Virus record (IMG/VR): IMGVR_UViG_3300035659_000053
Span: 1-38,390 of that record
Strand: one strand, 5' to 3'
DNA: 38,390 nt
From: a virus
Position numbers and translations under genes: made by a program. Positions 20,292 to 27,674 of the stretch are shown here, in pieces (position 1 is the first letter of the stretch; the number at the start of each line of letters is the position of its first letter). The notes beneath the pieces are model-generated. The model was not told the origin of the DNA. It ran no database searches and saw only the letters and a list, made by a program, of their open reading frames with translations.

Positions 20292-20540
20292 ATGGCGGAT
20301 GAAACGAGCATTGGCGTTGACGCGCGGCAGTTCTGTGCAATTGCGCTGGAGTCACGTCGGATCGGTACGCAAGATAAGTTCCTCGACTTTGCGATGTTGT
20401 GGGCTACTGACGCTGATCGCTACATAGATCACTTGACCGCGTTGCTCGAAGAGAAAGGTGTTGTCTGTATCTGCCGAGGACTTAAACTCGATCCGTTCTG
20501 CATTGTTCATACGCTCCCAGAGATAAAGTTGCTGCAATGA
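20292..20540 (+). CDS. Hypothetical protein
   Basis: This unrecognised 82-residue protein starts at an ATG with AGGAG seven nt upstream; the frame upstream of that overlaps the helicase gene and was discarded. It is mainly helical, with a cysteine-containing segment GVVCICRGLKLDPFCIVH. It couples by ATGA to the nuclease gene, so it may be a partner of it. Confidence 0.75.
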   Translation: MADETSIGVDARQFCAIALESRRIGTQDKFLDFAMLWATDADRYIDHLTALLEEKGVVCICRGLKLDPFCIVHTLPEIKLLQ

Positions 20541-20995
20541 ATGAGTCATCTCTCTGGGACTGGTTACGCGACTGCGCTCTGCCGTTAGGCAACTACTCAC
20601 GTATTGAGTCCCCGGATACCTCACCTGGATTTCCAGATGCTTACTACACCACTGAGGGGCACAGCGGCACCATTGAGCTAAAGTACGCACGGCACAAGAG
20701 CCCGCCCTTCCCCAATGATGAGACCGGACTTCGCAAGTCTCAGCTGCGGTGGATTCGTGAAGAGGTCAGGAACGGTGGGGCTGTGTGGATCTTCGCAGAG
20801 ATCCCTGCTCGGTTAAATCCAATCGGCCTGGATCTGATTCTGTGCATCCACGGTGAGCATGCTTCAGCTTTCAACGGAGCCAGCTTCAAACTTCTGACGG
20901 ACATAGCTACGCATACGTTATTTCGCAAAGAACCCAGAGACGCTGCTCGCAAATTAGAGGAGATACTTCGTGGACCGAACGTGCTCTTACCGTGA
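20537..20995 (+). CDS. PD-(D/E)XK nuclease, VRR-NUC-like
   Basis: This 152-residue protein has GFPD (31-34) and, about ten residues on, IELK (46-49), which together form the PD-(D/E)XK metal site. A following Q-x-x-W (SQLRWI, about 68-73) is typical of VRR-NUC and Holliday-junction-resolvase-like enzymes. It may cut branched or flapped DNA intermediates. The ATG overlaps the preceding stop (ATGA). The exact subfamily is not certain. Confidence 0.8.
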   Translation: MNESSLWDWLRDCALPLGNYSRIESPDTSPGFPDAYYTTEGHSGTIELKYARHKSPPFPNDETGLRKSQLRWIREEVRNGGAVWIFAEIPARLNPIGLDLILCIHGEHASAFNGASFKLLTDIATHTLFRKEPRDAARKLEEILRGPNVLLP

Positions 20996-21383
20996 CCCTT
21001 GGAACATCGCACGCTGCACCGAATGCAATGTCACTGTCGATCTCTGCCAGTGCGTCAACGTGGCCAATAGCGCACACGAACGCTTAAGTGGCCCTGATGG
21101 TATTGTCATGGCCATGGTACGCGGGGAACTGATCGCAGCTCGTCAACAGTTTCCGGGGAGCACTCACATGTTGGCGGCTCTCATGGAAGAAGTTGGTGAG
21201 CTTGCTCAGGCAATGATCGACCACGATCGTGGAGGCAGCCAAACAGCTATCCAGGTGCTACGCGAAGCTGTCCAGGTAGCATCCATGGCTGTTCGCATAG
21301 CTGTTGAGGGGGATGACAACATGGTCTATGAATTCCCTATGCTAGATCAGGGTTTGCCACGTACTCGCCCAACCCCCAGGTGA
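20970..21383 (+). CDS. MazG-like nucleotide pyrophosphohydrolase with N-terminal zinc motif
   Basis: This 137-residue protein has a C-terminal helical domain of the MazG type (LMEEVGELAQAMID, with E73, E74 and E77), which hydrolyses NTPs or (p)ppGpp-like nucleotides in known members. The second metal motif, usually E-x-x-D, reads E99-x-x-Q102, so activity may be altered. The N-terminus holds a cysteine cluster (C16-x2-C19 and C26-x-C28), probably a zinc knuckle. The GTG start has GAGGAG seven nt upstream and overlaps the nuclease gene by 26 nt. Confidence 0.75.
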   Translation: MDRTCSYRDPWNIARCTECNVTVDLCQCVNVANSAHERLSGPDGIVMAMVRGELIAARQQFPGSTHMLAALMEEVGELAQAMIDHDRGGSQTAIQVLREAVQVASMAVRIAVEGDDNMVYEFPMLDQGLPRTRPTPR

Positions 21384-21389
21384 AGAGCC

Positions 21390-21605
21390 ATGGCTGACGA
21401 CGACATTGGAATGGACAAAGGTGAGATCGAGACCCGTATAGGCACCTCCAACGGACGGGTAGTTATTATCTGGCCCAAGGCGATTGCCTGGGTCACCTTC
21501 GACCCAGACTCAGCGGACAACTTCGCCAACATGCTCAAGATCCGCGCTGCCGAGTGCCGCGTTGAACTGGCCAAGGCAGCTCATAGCGCTATTACAAAAC
21601 ATTAA
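21390..21605 (+). CDS. Hypothetical protein
   Basis: This unrecognised 71-residue protein has strand-like GRVVIIW and IAWVTF segments followed by a C-terminal helix. AGGTGA lies just before the ATG. It is the last gene of the replication operon; the next promoter cassette begins only two nt after its stop. Confidence 0.72.
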   Translation: MADDDIGMDKGEIETRIGTSNGRVVIIWPKAIAWVTFDPDSADNFANMLKIRAAECRVELAKAAHSAITKH

Positions 21606-21606
21606 C

Positions 21607-21634
21607 TTTCCACGGAAGCGAATACGTGTATGAT
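21607..21634 (+). promoter_or_regulatory. Promoter/operator cassette P10, plus-strand copy
   Basis: -35 TTTCCA, 16-bp spacer, -10 TATGAT, with the dyad CACGGAAGCGAATACGTG at 21611-21628. The CAC-GGA-AGCG half is identical to P2, P3 and P7; the outer GTG is kept at the same distance while the centre is degenerate. The upstream ACTTACAA block is absent. It serves the zinc-finger, 57-residue and HAD genes. Confidence 0.72.
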
Positions 21635-21667
21635 GCAAGATGATTCATCCACTATGGAGATATGAGC

Positions 21668-21850
21668 ATGGCTAGCAGAGCGGCTTCCGACAGCATCGGG
21701 GCACAGTTGGCAATGATGAGAAAACGAAACAAGAAGGTCTGCGGAAACCCCGAATGCAAACTGAAATTCGATGGGCTCTCCATCACCACGTATTGCTCTG
21801 ACGAGTGTCGCTTCCGAGCGGCATATCTGCGGCGCAAGAAGCCAGAGTAA
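21668..21850 (+). CDS. Small zinc-finger protein
   Basis: This 60-residue protein has CGNPEC, a short loop ending FDGLSITT, then YCSDECR and a basic tail. This 'C-x4-C...YCS-x2-CR' layout is a common phage treble-clef-like zinc finger. It probably binds DNA or RNA. The second of two close ATG codons is used, eight nt after GGAG; the first would sit too close. Confidence 0.8.
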   Translation: MASRAASDSIGAQLAMMRKRNKKVCGNPECKLKFDGLSITTYCSDECRFRAAYLRRKKPE

Positions 21851-21865
21851 ACCAGGGAGATTCAA

Positions 21866-22039
21866 ATGGCATTCCTGAAACAACACCGCAAAGCAACACT
21901 GCAGCTCGAAGGTCGCAAACTGACGGGCGCATTTGAAGTGAGCCTCACCAACGAGAACGATCGTGAAGTGCTGATGGAATGGATCAGTGAGATTCGCAAG
22001 CAGCTGCGTCAATTCGATTCGGCGAAAAAAGCATCATGA
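21866..22039 (+). CDS. Hypothetical small protein
   Basis: This 57-residue protein is not recognised. A strand-rich N-terminus (ATLQLEGRKLTGAFEVSL) is followed by a C-terminal helix (DREVLMEWISEIRKQLRQF). ATG with AGGGAG six nt upstream; the stop overlaps the next gene as ATGA. Both signals support it despite the size. Confidence 0.8.
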   Translation: MAFLKQHRKATLQLEGRKLTGAFEVSLTNENDREVLMEWISEIRKQLRQFDSAKKAS

Positions 22040-22614
22040 TGATGGTGGACCTGGAAGGCACGCTGACCGATCACTCTGAACGGATAGCAATCCTTCTGAC
22101 CCTCACCAAGAGCGATCGTAGGAATCAAGACGCGTGGAAGACTTACTACGCGGGCATCCTAAGTGATCCCCCGCGTGAAGCTGTCATGCGTTACGTTCGA
22201 ACTGCTATTCAGCAGGGCGAACGGCTACTAGTCTTCAGCACACGCTTCGCTAATAAATACCGACACGAAGAGGCGTGGCTTCGTGCTCATGAGTTGTGGG
22301 AGCACGTCGAGTTACTCCAGCGTGGTAACACCGAGACAAAGATTGAAGGTCCCAGCCTTGTCGTTAAGTGGGTGAAAGAATTTCAGCCAAGTGTGTTCAT
22401 CGATGATCGCCCCGAGGCACGTCAGATGGTGCGAGGGCTTGTACCTGGAATGCTCATCCTCGACCCTGCCGAACTGCAAACGTCCTTCCTACCCATGCCC
22501 ATCAAGGAGCCTACTGCTATGATCGAGTTGGTGAATTCCACCAGTGACGAACGTCTCGTCAGCAACGTCGTACCGCCGAGCCCTGAGAGCAATGATGGAT
22601 CCGCAGTGTGCTGA
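22036..22614 (+). CDS. HAD-like protein with altered motif I
   Basis: This 192-residue protein of HAD type has VDLEGTLTD (about residues 4-12) as motif I, FSTR as motif II, VVKW with the motif III Lys, and VFIDDRPE as motif IV. The usual second Asp of motif I is Glu, so phosphatase activity may be reduced or the substrate changed. The last 40 residues look like an unstructured tail. Three ATG codons in a row; the first overlaps the preceding stop. It is the second HAD protein in this block. Confidence 0.8.
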   Translation: MMMVDLEGTLTDHSERIAILLTLTKSDRRNQDAWKTYYAGILSDPPREAVMRYVRTAIQQGERLLVFSTRFANKYRHEEAWLRAHELWEHVELLQRGNTETKIEGPSLVVKWVKEFQPSVFIDDRPEARQMVRGLVPGMLILDPAELQTSFLPMPIKEPTAMIELVNSTSDERLVSNVVPPSPESNDGSAVC

Positions 22615-22921
22615 TGGGTTCGTCTATCACGTCTGGGGTGACGACGGACTCTGTCAGCGCTGTGGTGTCAGCGGGTGCCGGGGAAAGCCATTCGCCGAGA
22701 GATTGGAGGACGACCTGTCTGGGTCTGCATTGCTCGGGCCAAGCCGCCTTGTTGATCTCCCGCGCCGATCCGATTTCGGGGGATCACATCACGAGGTCGA
22801 TTCTGCATCCGCAGTTTCTGGAGCACTCCCTGCATGCTTGACGGCAGACGTGGTCCGCCCATCGGGAGGCCTCCAGATCCCTGACTTCCTTCGGGGATGG
22901 GACGTGGACCGCCACCAGTAG
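22592..22921 (+). CDS. Possible zinc-binding protein overlapping a convergent gene
   Basis: The N-terminal part (GFVYHVWGDDGLCQRCGVSG) looks like a genuine small phage zinc protein with C-x2-C and a further Cys. The frame then runs antisense through about 254 nt of the 845-residue virion gene's 3' end, where it no longer looks protein-like. The true gene may be real but end-extended, or may have lost its own stop when the two blocks were joined. The start at 22592 (or 22595) overlaps the HAD gene. Confidence 0.42.
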   Translation: MMDPQCADGFVYHVWGDDGLCQRCGVSGCRGKPFAERLEDDLSGSALLGPSRLVDLPRRSDFGGSHHEVDSASAVSGALPACLTADVVRPSGGLQIPDFLRGWDVDRHQ

Positions 22922-25205
22922 GGAGCGGCATACGCATGTCACCACCCATATCCAGGGGCGCAGGTTGAGGGAACATCATTCCTGGCGGTAGAGGTGGTGG
23001 TTTTCGTGTGTGCATCTGCCCCGGCATCTGTCCCGGCTGAGCTTGCCCCCCCCACAAAGGCTCGCTGCTAGACTGAATCATTCCTTGATCTGGACTGGAA
23101 TTCATCGCGGCCAATAGCCCCCCCGAATTCGTATCTGGCCCCATCATGGGCACCGGTCCCCCCAGTTGCATCCGCACCGGCCCCCCCTGAGCCTTACCCC
23201 TGCGGTTCAGGATGTCCTCGATACGCTGTTTGTGCGCACGTAAACGCTCGCTGTGGGCTGTGGAAGCGCCTCCCCCCAGGTAAGGACCCTCTGGAGCAGT
23301 TGCGGCCTGCAGGCCTCCACGTGGTGCGCGCAATGCAGCTTCCCGTACACGTTGAGCATCCCACTGCTGGTTCTGGATCCGATTCGGGTCGTCAACAGCC
23401 ATGTGCTGGTAAGGATCCCCCTCCGTACGGGCAAACTGATCGTAGTTCCTGGCAGTAGGATCTACGACGCTGTATTTGTCCCAAAGCATGCGCGTGATCG
23501 AACCGGGCTCCCCGTGCTCCATTCCCGATGTAGGTGCCGGGAGAGGGACGTAGGGTTTGGAGCCTCCCAAGATGGTGGGTTCGGTACCGCCACCCGCAGC
23601 CGCTATATTCTCGGCAGCGCGATGGATCATCCCCCCCGACCTGTAGTGTTCCACTTTCTGGCTGTCGTTCACGAAGCCTTCTGCGACAGCCCGAGACGGA
23701 GGGTTCTGCATGTAACGGGGGGTCCATCCGTGAGAGATGCCTCGCATCAGACGCGCCTGTTTTGCACTCTTGAACGGCATAGCAACTGCTCCCCCTCGCG
23801 CAAATTTAATAAGTCCACCATGTGCTTCCCGATGTTTTATGGTCGCATCGTTTGGATGAAAGATGACGTAGTTGTGCGAACCCTCACCAGCCTCTCGGCT
23901 ACCTTGGTCTAAGTATTTGATACCGGGAACACCTTGTGAATGGAGGTAAGCAGCTGCCTCTTTATCACCACCTAATGCACGTGATAATGCTTGGTGAATG
24001 CTTGCCCCATCGCGCGGTTTATCAAAATAAGCGGTCCAGTCGCTGCCGGTGTAATCACCCCGATCATTGGTGAAGCTGCTGACAGCATCTCTAACTGTTT
24101 TTGGCTGCTCACCCAGGGGCTTATCCCAATCAAGCAAATGGCTCTCATGAGGAATCTCAATCGTGTACAGCCTCCCATTTGGTTTGATTTCTACCTGCGT
24201 TCCGCTGCCTTTCAATTCTCTTAGGTAGTCGAGCGCGTTGTACAGGTTTTGTGCCTTCCGAAGGAATGCTTTCCGATCCGGGCTACGGTTCATGTCGAGA
24301 AGCTTATTCGCATTCGGGATGGCATAGTTTTCAAGCTCATCAAGAGCCTGATCTAAGTTCCCACCATGTGCCCTTAGGTAATTACGCGCCTCAATAGGGA
24401 CGTTAGTCGCAGGCTTCGGGGTGAGATTCAGATCAAAGCCCCCAAGCTTGTCCCGGTATTCCGTTCCCACCTCACGGTTACCCGCAGAGTAGATGCCGTG
24501 CCCATACGCCGCAGCACCCTCTCCAGCCCCCACCTTGCTCATATCAAACTCGCCGAGCGGGTTATTGGGGGTCGCCGGAAAAGTATACGGCGTACCGTGA
24601 TGTGAGGTAGTTACGCTACGAACGGGGGGCTCCTGTCCGCCCCCTACCGCTCGATCCATTGCCCTGCCTTCCGCATCAGACATCAGGCGTCTTTGCTCAG
24701 CATAGGGGTCACCCGTAGCACGAGCACTAAGCTCGGATTCAACCTCCGGATTTCTAGGATCTTTCTCAAGTGCTTTCCACAGTTCGCCGTGGGTGAAATC
24801 CTTGAACTTTGGATTAAACCCCGGATTAACAGGGGGGCGAACGGGTGCCCGAAGAGACGCGCGACGAAATGGCAGAAATGCACTAAGCGCACCCGTGGTG
24901 AGTGCGCCTGTGGCCGGTGATGCTTGACCTACTGTCTTGCCTGGGAATTCCAACGCTTTATTGATGGGGTCCATAACGGCACCCAAACCTGCAAGCCCAG
25001 CGTTACCTTGCTCAGTGCGAGGTTCGTAGGTCATTGACTGCTGCAAGCGCTGGACTACCTCCGCTGCAGCTTTAGGATCTTGCCTGTGCAGGAGCGACAG
25101 CAGCCCACCAATGCCTGCGATCGGAGTCGCAGCAGCACCCGTCAGTGCAGTTGCAGCAGGCTCGGTAAGTGCGCGCCACCATTCACCTGTTGGCTTCTCA
25201 GCCAT
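22668..25205 (-). CDS. Large virion/ejection-type protein with ART-PolyVal-like domain
   Basis: This 845-residue protein has a hydrophobic Ala/Gly segment near residues 15-40. An ADP-ribosyltransferase-like domain of the polyvalent-protein type follows: SHHGTPYTF (about 200) and GEGAAAYGHGIYSA (about 227-240), with a distal VIFHPNDATIKHRE (about 460). A long Gly/Pro/Met-rich tail ends it. Such domains are carried by phage proteins delivered with the genome, where they modify host targets. It is the last gene of the virion block, so it may be ejected into the cell. The ATG directly follows the TAA of the TerS-like gene. Confidence 0.72.
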   Translation of the reverse strand: MAEKPTGEWWRALTEPAATALTGAAATPIAGIGGLLSLLHRQDPKAAAEVVQRLQQSMTYEPRTEQGNAGLAGLGAVMDPINKALEFPGKTVGQASPATGALTTGALSAFLPFRRASLRAPVRPPVNPGFNPKFKDFTHGELWKALEKDPRNPEVESELSARATGDPYAEQRRLMSDAEGRAMDRAVGGGQEPPVRSVTTSHHGTPYTFPATPNNPLGEFDMSKVGAGEGAAAYGHGIYSAGNREVGTEYRDKLGGFDLNLTPKPATNVPIEARNYLRAHGGNLDQALDELENYAIPNANKLLDMNRSPDRKAFLRKAQNLYNALDYLRELKGSGTQVEIKPNGRLYTIEIPHESHLLDWDKPLGEQPKTVRDAVSSFTNDRGDYTGSDWTAYFDKPRDGASIHQALSRALGGDKEAAAYLHSQGVPGIKYLDQGSREAGEGSHNYVIFHPNDATIKHREAHGGLIKFARGGAVAMPFKSAKQARLMRGISHGWTPRYMQNPPSRAVAEGFVNDSQKVEHYRSGGMIHRAAENIAAAGGGTEPTILGGSKPYVPLPAPTSGMEHGEPGSITRMLWDKYSVVDPTARNYDQFARTEGDPYQHMAVDDPNRIQNQQWDAQRVREAALRAPRGGLQAATAPEGPYLGGGASTAHSERLRAHKQRIEDILNRRGKAQGGPVRMQLGGPVPMMGPDTNSGGLLAAMNSSPDQGMIQSSSEPLWGGQAQPGQMPGQMHTRKPPPLPPGMMFPQPAPLDMGGDMRMPLPTGGGPRPIPEGSQGSGGLPMGGPRLPSSMQGVLQKLRMQNRPRDVIPRNRIGAGDQQGGLARAMQTQTGRPPISRRMAFPGTR

Positions 25206-25769
25206 TTAATCCACTCGTCCCGTGCGACCATCAATGATCGCAACATCAGGTTTCGGTTGGATCAGAGCCAGGATGCTTGCCATGACTTCAAGTTTCGTCT
25301 CATCACGCAAGCCCAAGGGTGAATTATCGTCGGCCCCACCATGAACACCCACTTGCTGCCGATCTTTCCAGTGCTCACGCTGGCGATTGGTGATCCACAG
25401 TTTGATTGCCGCGACATCCGGCTTGTGATGCTTGATCGTTTGGGCACGGATGATCTCGCCGTCCCACTGGAATATCTTTTCTTCATCGTGGCTGTAGCCC
25501 ACAGCAGTTTGGTACAGCGATCCAAACACAGCTACGTCAGCATCAGTGTACCCATTCTCAAGAGCTTTCTGGAATGCAGGGTATTCCTTCTTCCATCGCC
25601 CTATTTGCGTCTCCGAAATGTCGAGCAGTTCGGACATCTGCTCTTCAGTGACGCCTCGCATGGCAATTGCGCGCACCTGATCCAGATGGTTAGGTAAGAA
25701 GAGGCGCTTATTTTCAGCCAATAAATGGCCTACGCGATTCCTGACCAAACGTTTCCGTACTGCTGGCAT
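25206..25769 (-). CDS. Terminase small subunit-like DNA-binding protein
   Basis: This 187-residue protein has a helix-turn-helix (TEEQMSELLDISETQIGRWKK, split over residues about 41-61), then an alpha/beta part with ADVAVFGSLYQTAVGYSH, HHKPDVAAIKLWITNRQREHWKD. This pattern is seen in phage small-terminase-like proteins that mark the packaging site. No large terminase gene is in the window; the gene sits among ejection proteins. AAGGAG lies eleven nt before the ATG. A general HTH regulator is the alternative. Confidence 0.7.
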   Translation of the reverse strand: MPAVRKRLVRNRVGHLLAENKRLFLPNHLDQVRAIAMRGVTEEQMSELLDISETQIGRWKKEYPAFQKALENGYTDADVAVFGSLYQTAVGYSHDEEKIFQWDGEIIRAQTIKHHKPDVAAIKLWITNRQREHWKDRQQVGVHGGADDNSPLGLRDETKLEVMASILALIQPKPDVAIIDGRTGRVD

Positions 25770-27674
25770 TTACGGCGCTACTCCTTGAAACATCTCTAGG
25801 GCTCTCTTCGGCAGATCGGCGAGGCCAGCGGTGCTTTCCTTCGCCTTAGCCTTCAACGAAGAAACCTGTTTCTGACTTTCTGTCTTCAGCATCTCGGGCG
25901 TGATCTCGGAGAAGTCGACCTCAGGCAAATCGAGACGCTGCTGCCGCCACTGATTATCCAACGCGACCATCACAGGGCGCATCTGGTTCATGATGGCTTC
26001 GGTAGCTTTTGGATTACCTTTGGCATGTGCAAGTCGGATCATTTGGTTGCGCACGTACTGACTTTCTGCAGTGTGTGCAACAACGCTGGTAACTGCAGCA
26101 GCCCCAACGAGGGCACCCAGCATCTCCGTCAGAAGAGCACCACCTGCTGCAGCAGCAGATGCAGCCATCCCAAGACCCTTACCCGATGACTGCGCTTTGT
26201 TGGTGATCTTCAGATACTCACGCGCGCCTGTCAGCAATTCCTGGTCGCCCGCCTTGAATATGATGCGCATAGTTCGACGTGATTGGGGGGTGTCGAGGTA
26301 CGCAGCAAACTTAGCAGGGTCCACCGACTGCGGTGCTGCATCCGGTCGCCACTTCCCAGCCGTCAGCGCTTTCGTCATGAAGCGTTGCCCTACAGCCCTC
26401 TGGCCCTCCTTCGTGAGCCTGTCGAATAGCTCCTGCATCAAGACCGGTTTGTCTGCGTCCATCAGTTTGTCCACGACATCACCGTTGAGGTCACCTATAG
26501 CCAGGTGCTTCCGCAAAACCTTGTCTGTAACGCTGTTGCTTTCACGTACCCAGGCGCGGCCTATCGCGTCCTGTGTTGGGTTTTTATTCTTCCCCCAGAA
26601 CCTCGCCCTGACCATGCGATCGACAAACGATTGCGCGATCTCCTTACCCAGTGAAGAGTCAACATCGATGTTGTACTCGTGGGCCAACTCGGTCAGCGTG
26701 TCCGCACGTTGCGCCTGCTGCTTCACACGTACTGAACCCAAGCCGGTAAGTGGAATTCGCTCAGCCATCTTGAAGAAGATCTTCAATGGGGGTGATAGCT
26801 TTTCGAACAGTGCGTCTGACGTTCCGATCTTCTTACCTGTATCTTCCGCGTACTGCAGCGCTTGCGAGATGGTCTTAGGAGCAACGTTCTTGGCAATATC
26901 CTGGGTACTTGTGCCCCCCAGAAAAGTTGGTAGTGCCTGCTTTGCTTCCTGCAGCGTGCCTGGTATCAACTTCGTCCCAGCACTGATAGCGGGTTTCGCG
27001 ATGTACTCAGGTATAGCTCCAGCAGCAGCACTGAGCGCAATGTCCCCTTTGTTGAACTCACCCCCAGCCAGTGACTGGCCTGCTTGCATTGCGCCTTCAG
27101 TGACGCCTGCCCCCACACCCATCACTCCTACTGCAGCTGAAGTAGCTTCCGCCAACGCTTTCTTCTTCGCAGTGTTCGTGATCGCGGTACGTGCTGCTAC
27201 CAACGGTATCTGGGTAGCTCCAGCTGCCAAGCGACCTGACGGTGTGAATGCAGAGGCAAGGCCCAGCAGCTGCAGGATGTCCATGTAGCTGACACCAGGA
27301 CGATTGATGACTGCCTGCGCCCCATTAGAATTGTTAGTCGCAATGAGAGTACCGTCCGGCGCATACGTGATACCCACGTCCGGATTCTGCGCAGTCAGCA
27401 TCTTCGCAATCTCTGCCGGATCAGACGCTGTCAACATAGCAGCGGTCACGCCGAAGTTCTTCGCTACGTCTTTCCGTGTTTCTTCTGGCGGTAAGAACGG
27501 GCGAGTACCTGTCTGCGCAAGTTCAGGTAACTGAAGAGATGCGCGTGATGTTCCTTTCTTCTCGGGGAACGGAGTCTTTTCCATATCCTCCGTAGCAGCC
27601 ATTTCGGTCTCGGCGTACGGATCGAAGTTCGGATCGTCTTCAGCGTACGGATCGTAATCAGTTGCTTCAGCCAT
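25770..27674 (-). CDS. Putative ejection/internal virion protein
   Basis: This 634-residue protein has an acidic repetitive N-terminus (DYDPYAEDDPNFDPYAE). Ala/Gly-rich, moderately hydrophobic segments lie near residues 140-235 and 505-545, and charged helices elsewhere. This composition and the position after nozzle and fibre genes suit proteins that line the DNA ejection channel of podoviruses; no enzymatic motif is seen. The start overlaps the preceding stop (TGATG), with GGGAG ten nt upstream. Confidence 0.65.
   Translation of the reverse strand: MAEATDYDPYAEDDPNFDPYAETEMAATEDMEKTPFPEKKGTSRASLQLPELAQTGTRPFLPPEETRKDVAKNFGVTAAMLTASDPAEIAKMLTAQNPDVGITYAPDGTLIATNNSNGAQAVINRPGVSYMDILQLLGLASAFTPSGRLAAGATQIPLVAARTAITNTAKKKALAEATSAAVGVMGVGAGVTEGAMQAGQSLAGGEFNKGDIALSAAAGAIPEYIAKPAISAGTKLIPGTLQEAKQALPTFLGGTSTQDIAKNVAPKTISQALQYAEDTGKKIGTSDALFEKLSPPLKIFFKMAERIPLTGLGSVRVKQQAQRADTLTELAHEYNIDVDSSLGKEIAQSFVDRMVRARFWGKNKNPTQDAIGRAWVRESNSVTDKVLRKHLAIGDLNGDVVDKLMDADKPVLMQELFDRLTKEGQRAVGQRFMTKALTAGKWRPDAAPQSVDPAKFAAYLDTPQSRRTMRIIFKAGDQELLTGAREYLKITNKAQSSGKGLGMAASAAAAGGALLTEMLGALVGAAAVTSVVAHTAESQYVRNQMIRLAHAKGNPKATEAIMNQMRPVMVALDNQWRQQRLDLPEVDFSEITPEMLKTESQKQVSSLKAKAKESTAGLADLPKRALEMFQGVAP

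Noticed and set aside
26071-27288. 405-codon plus-strand open frame antisense to the 634-residue virion gene
   Set aside because: Ser/Ala/Pro-rich shadow of a coding frame; no ribosome binding site, no recognisable motif.
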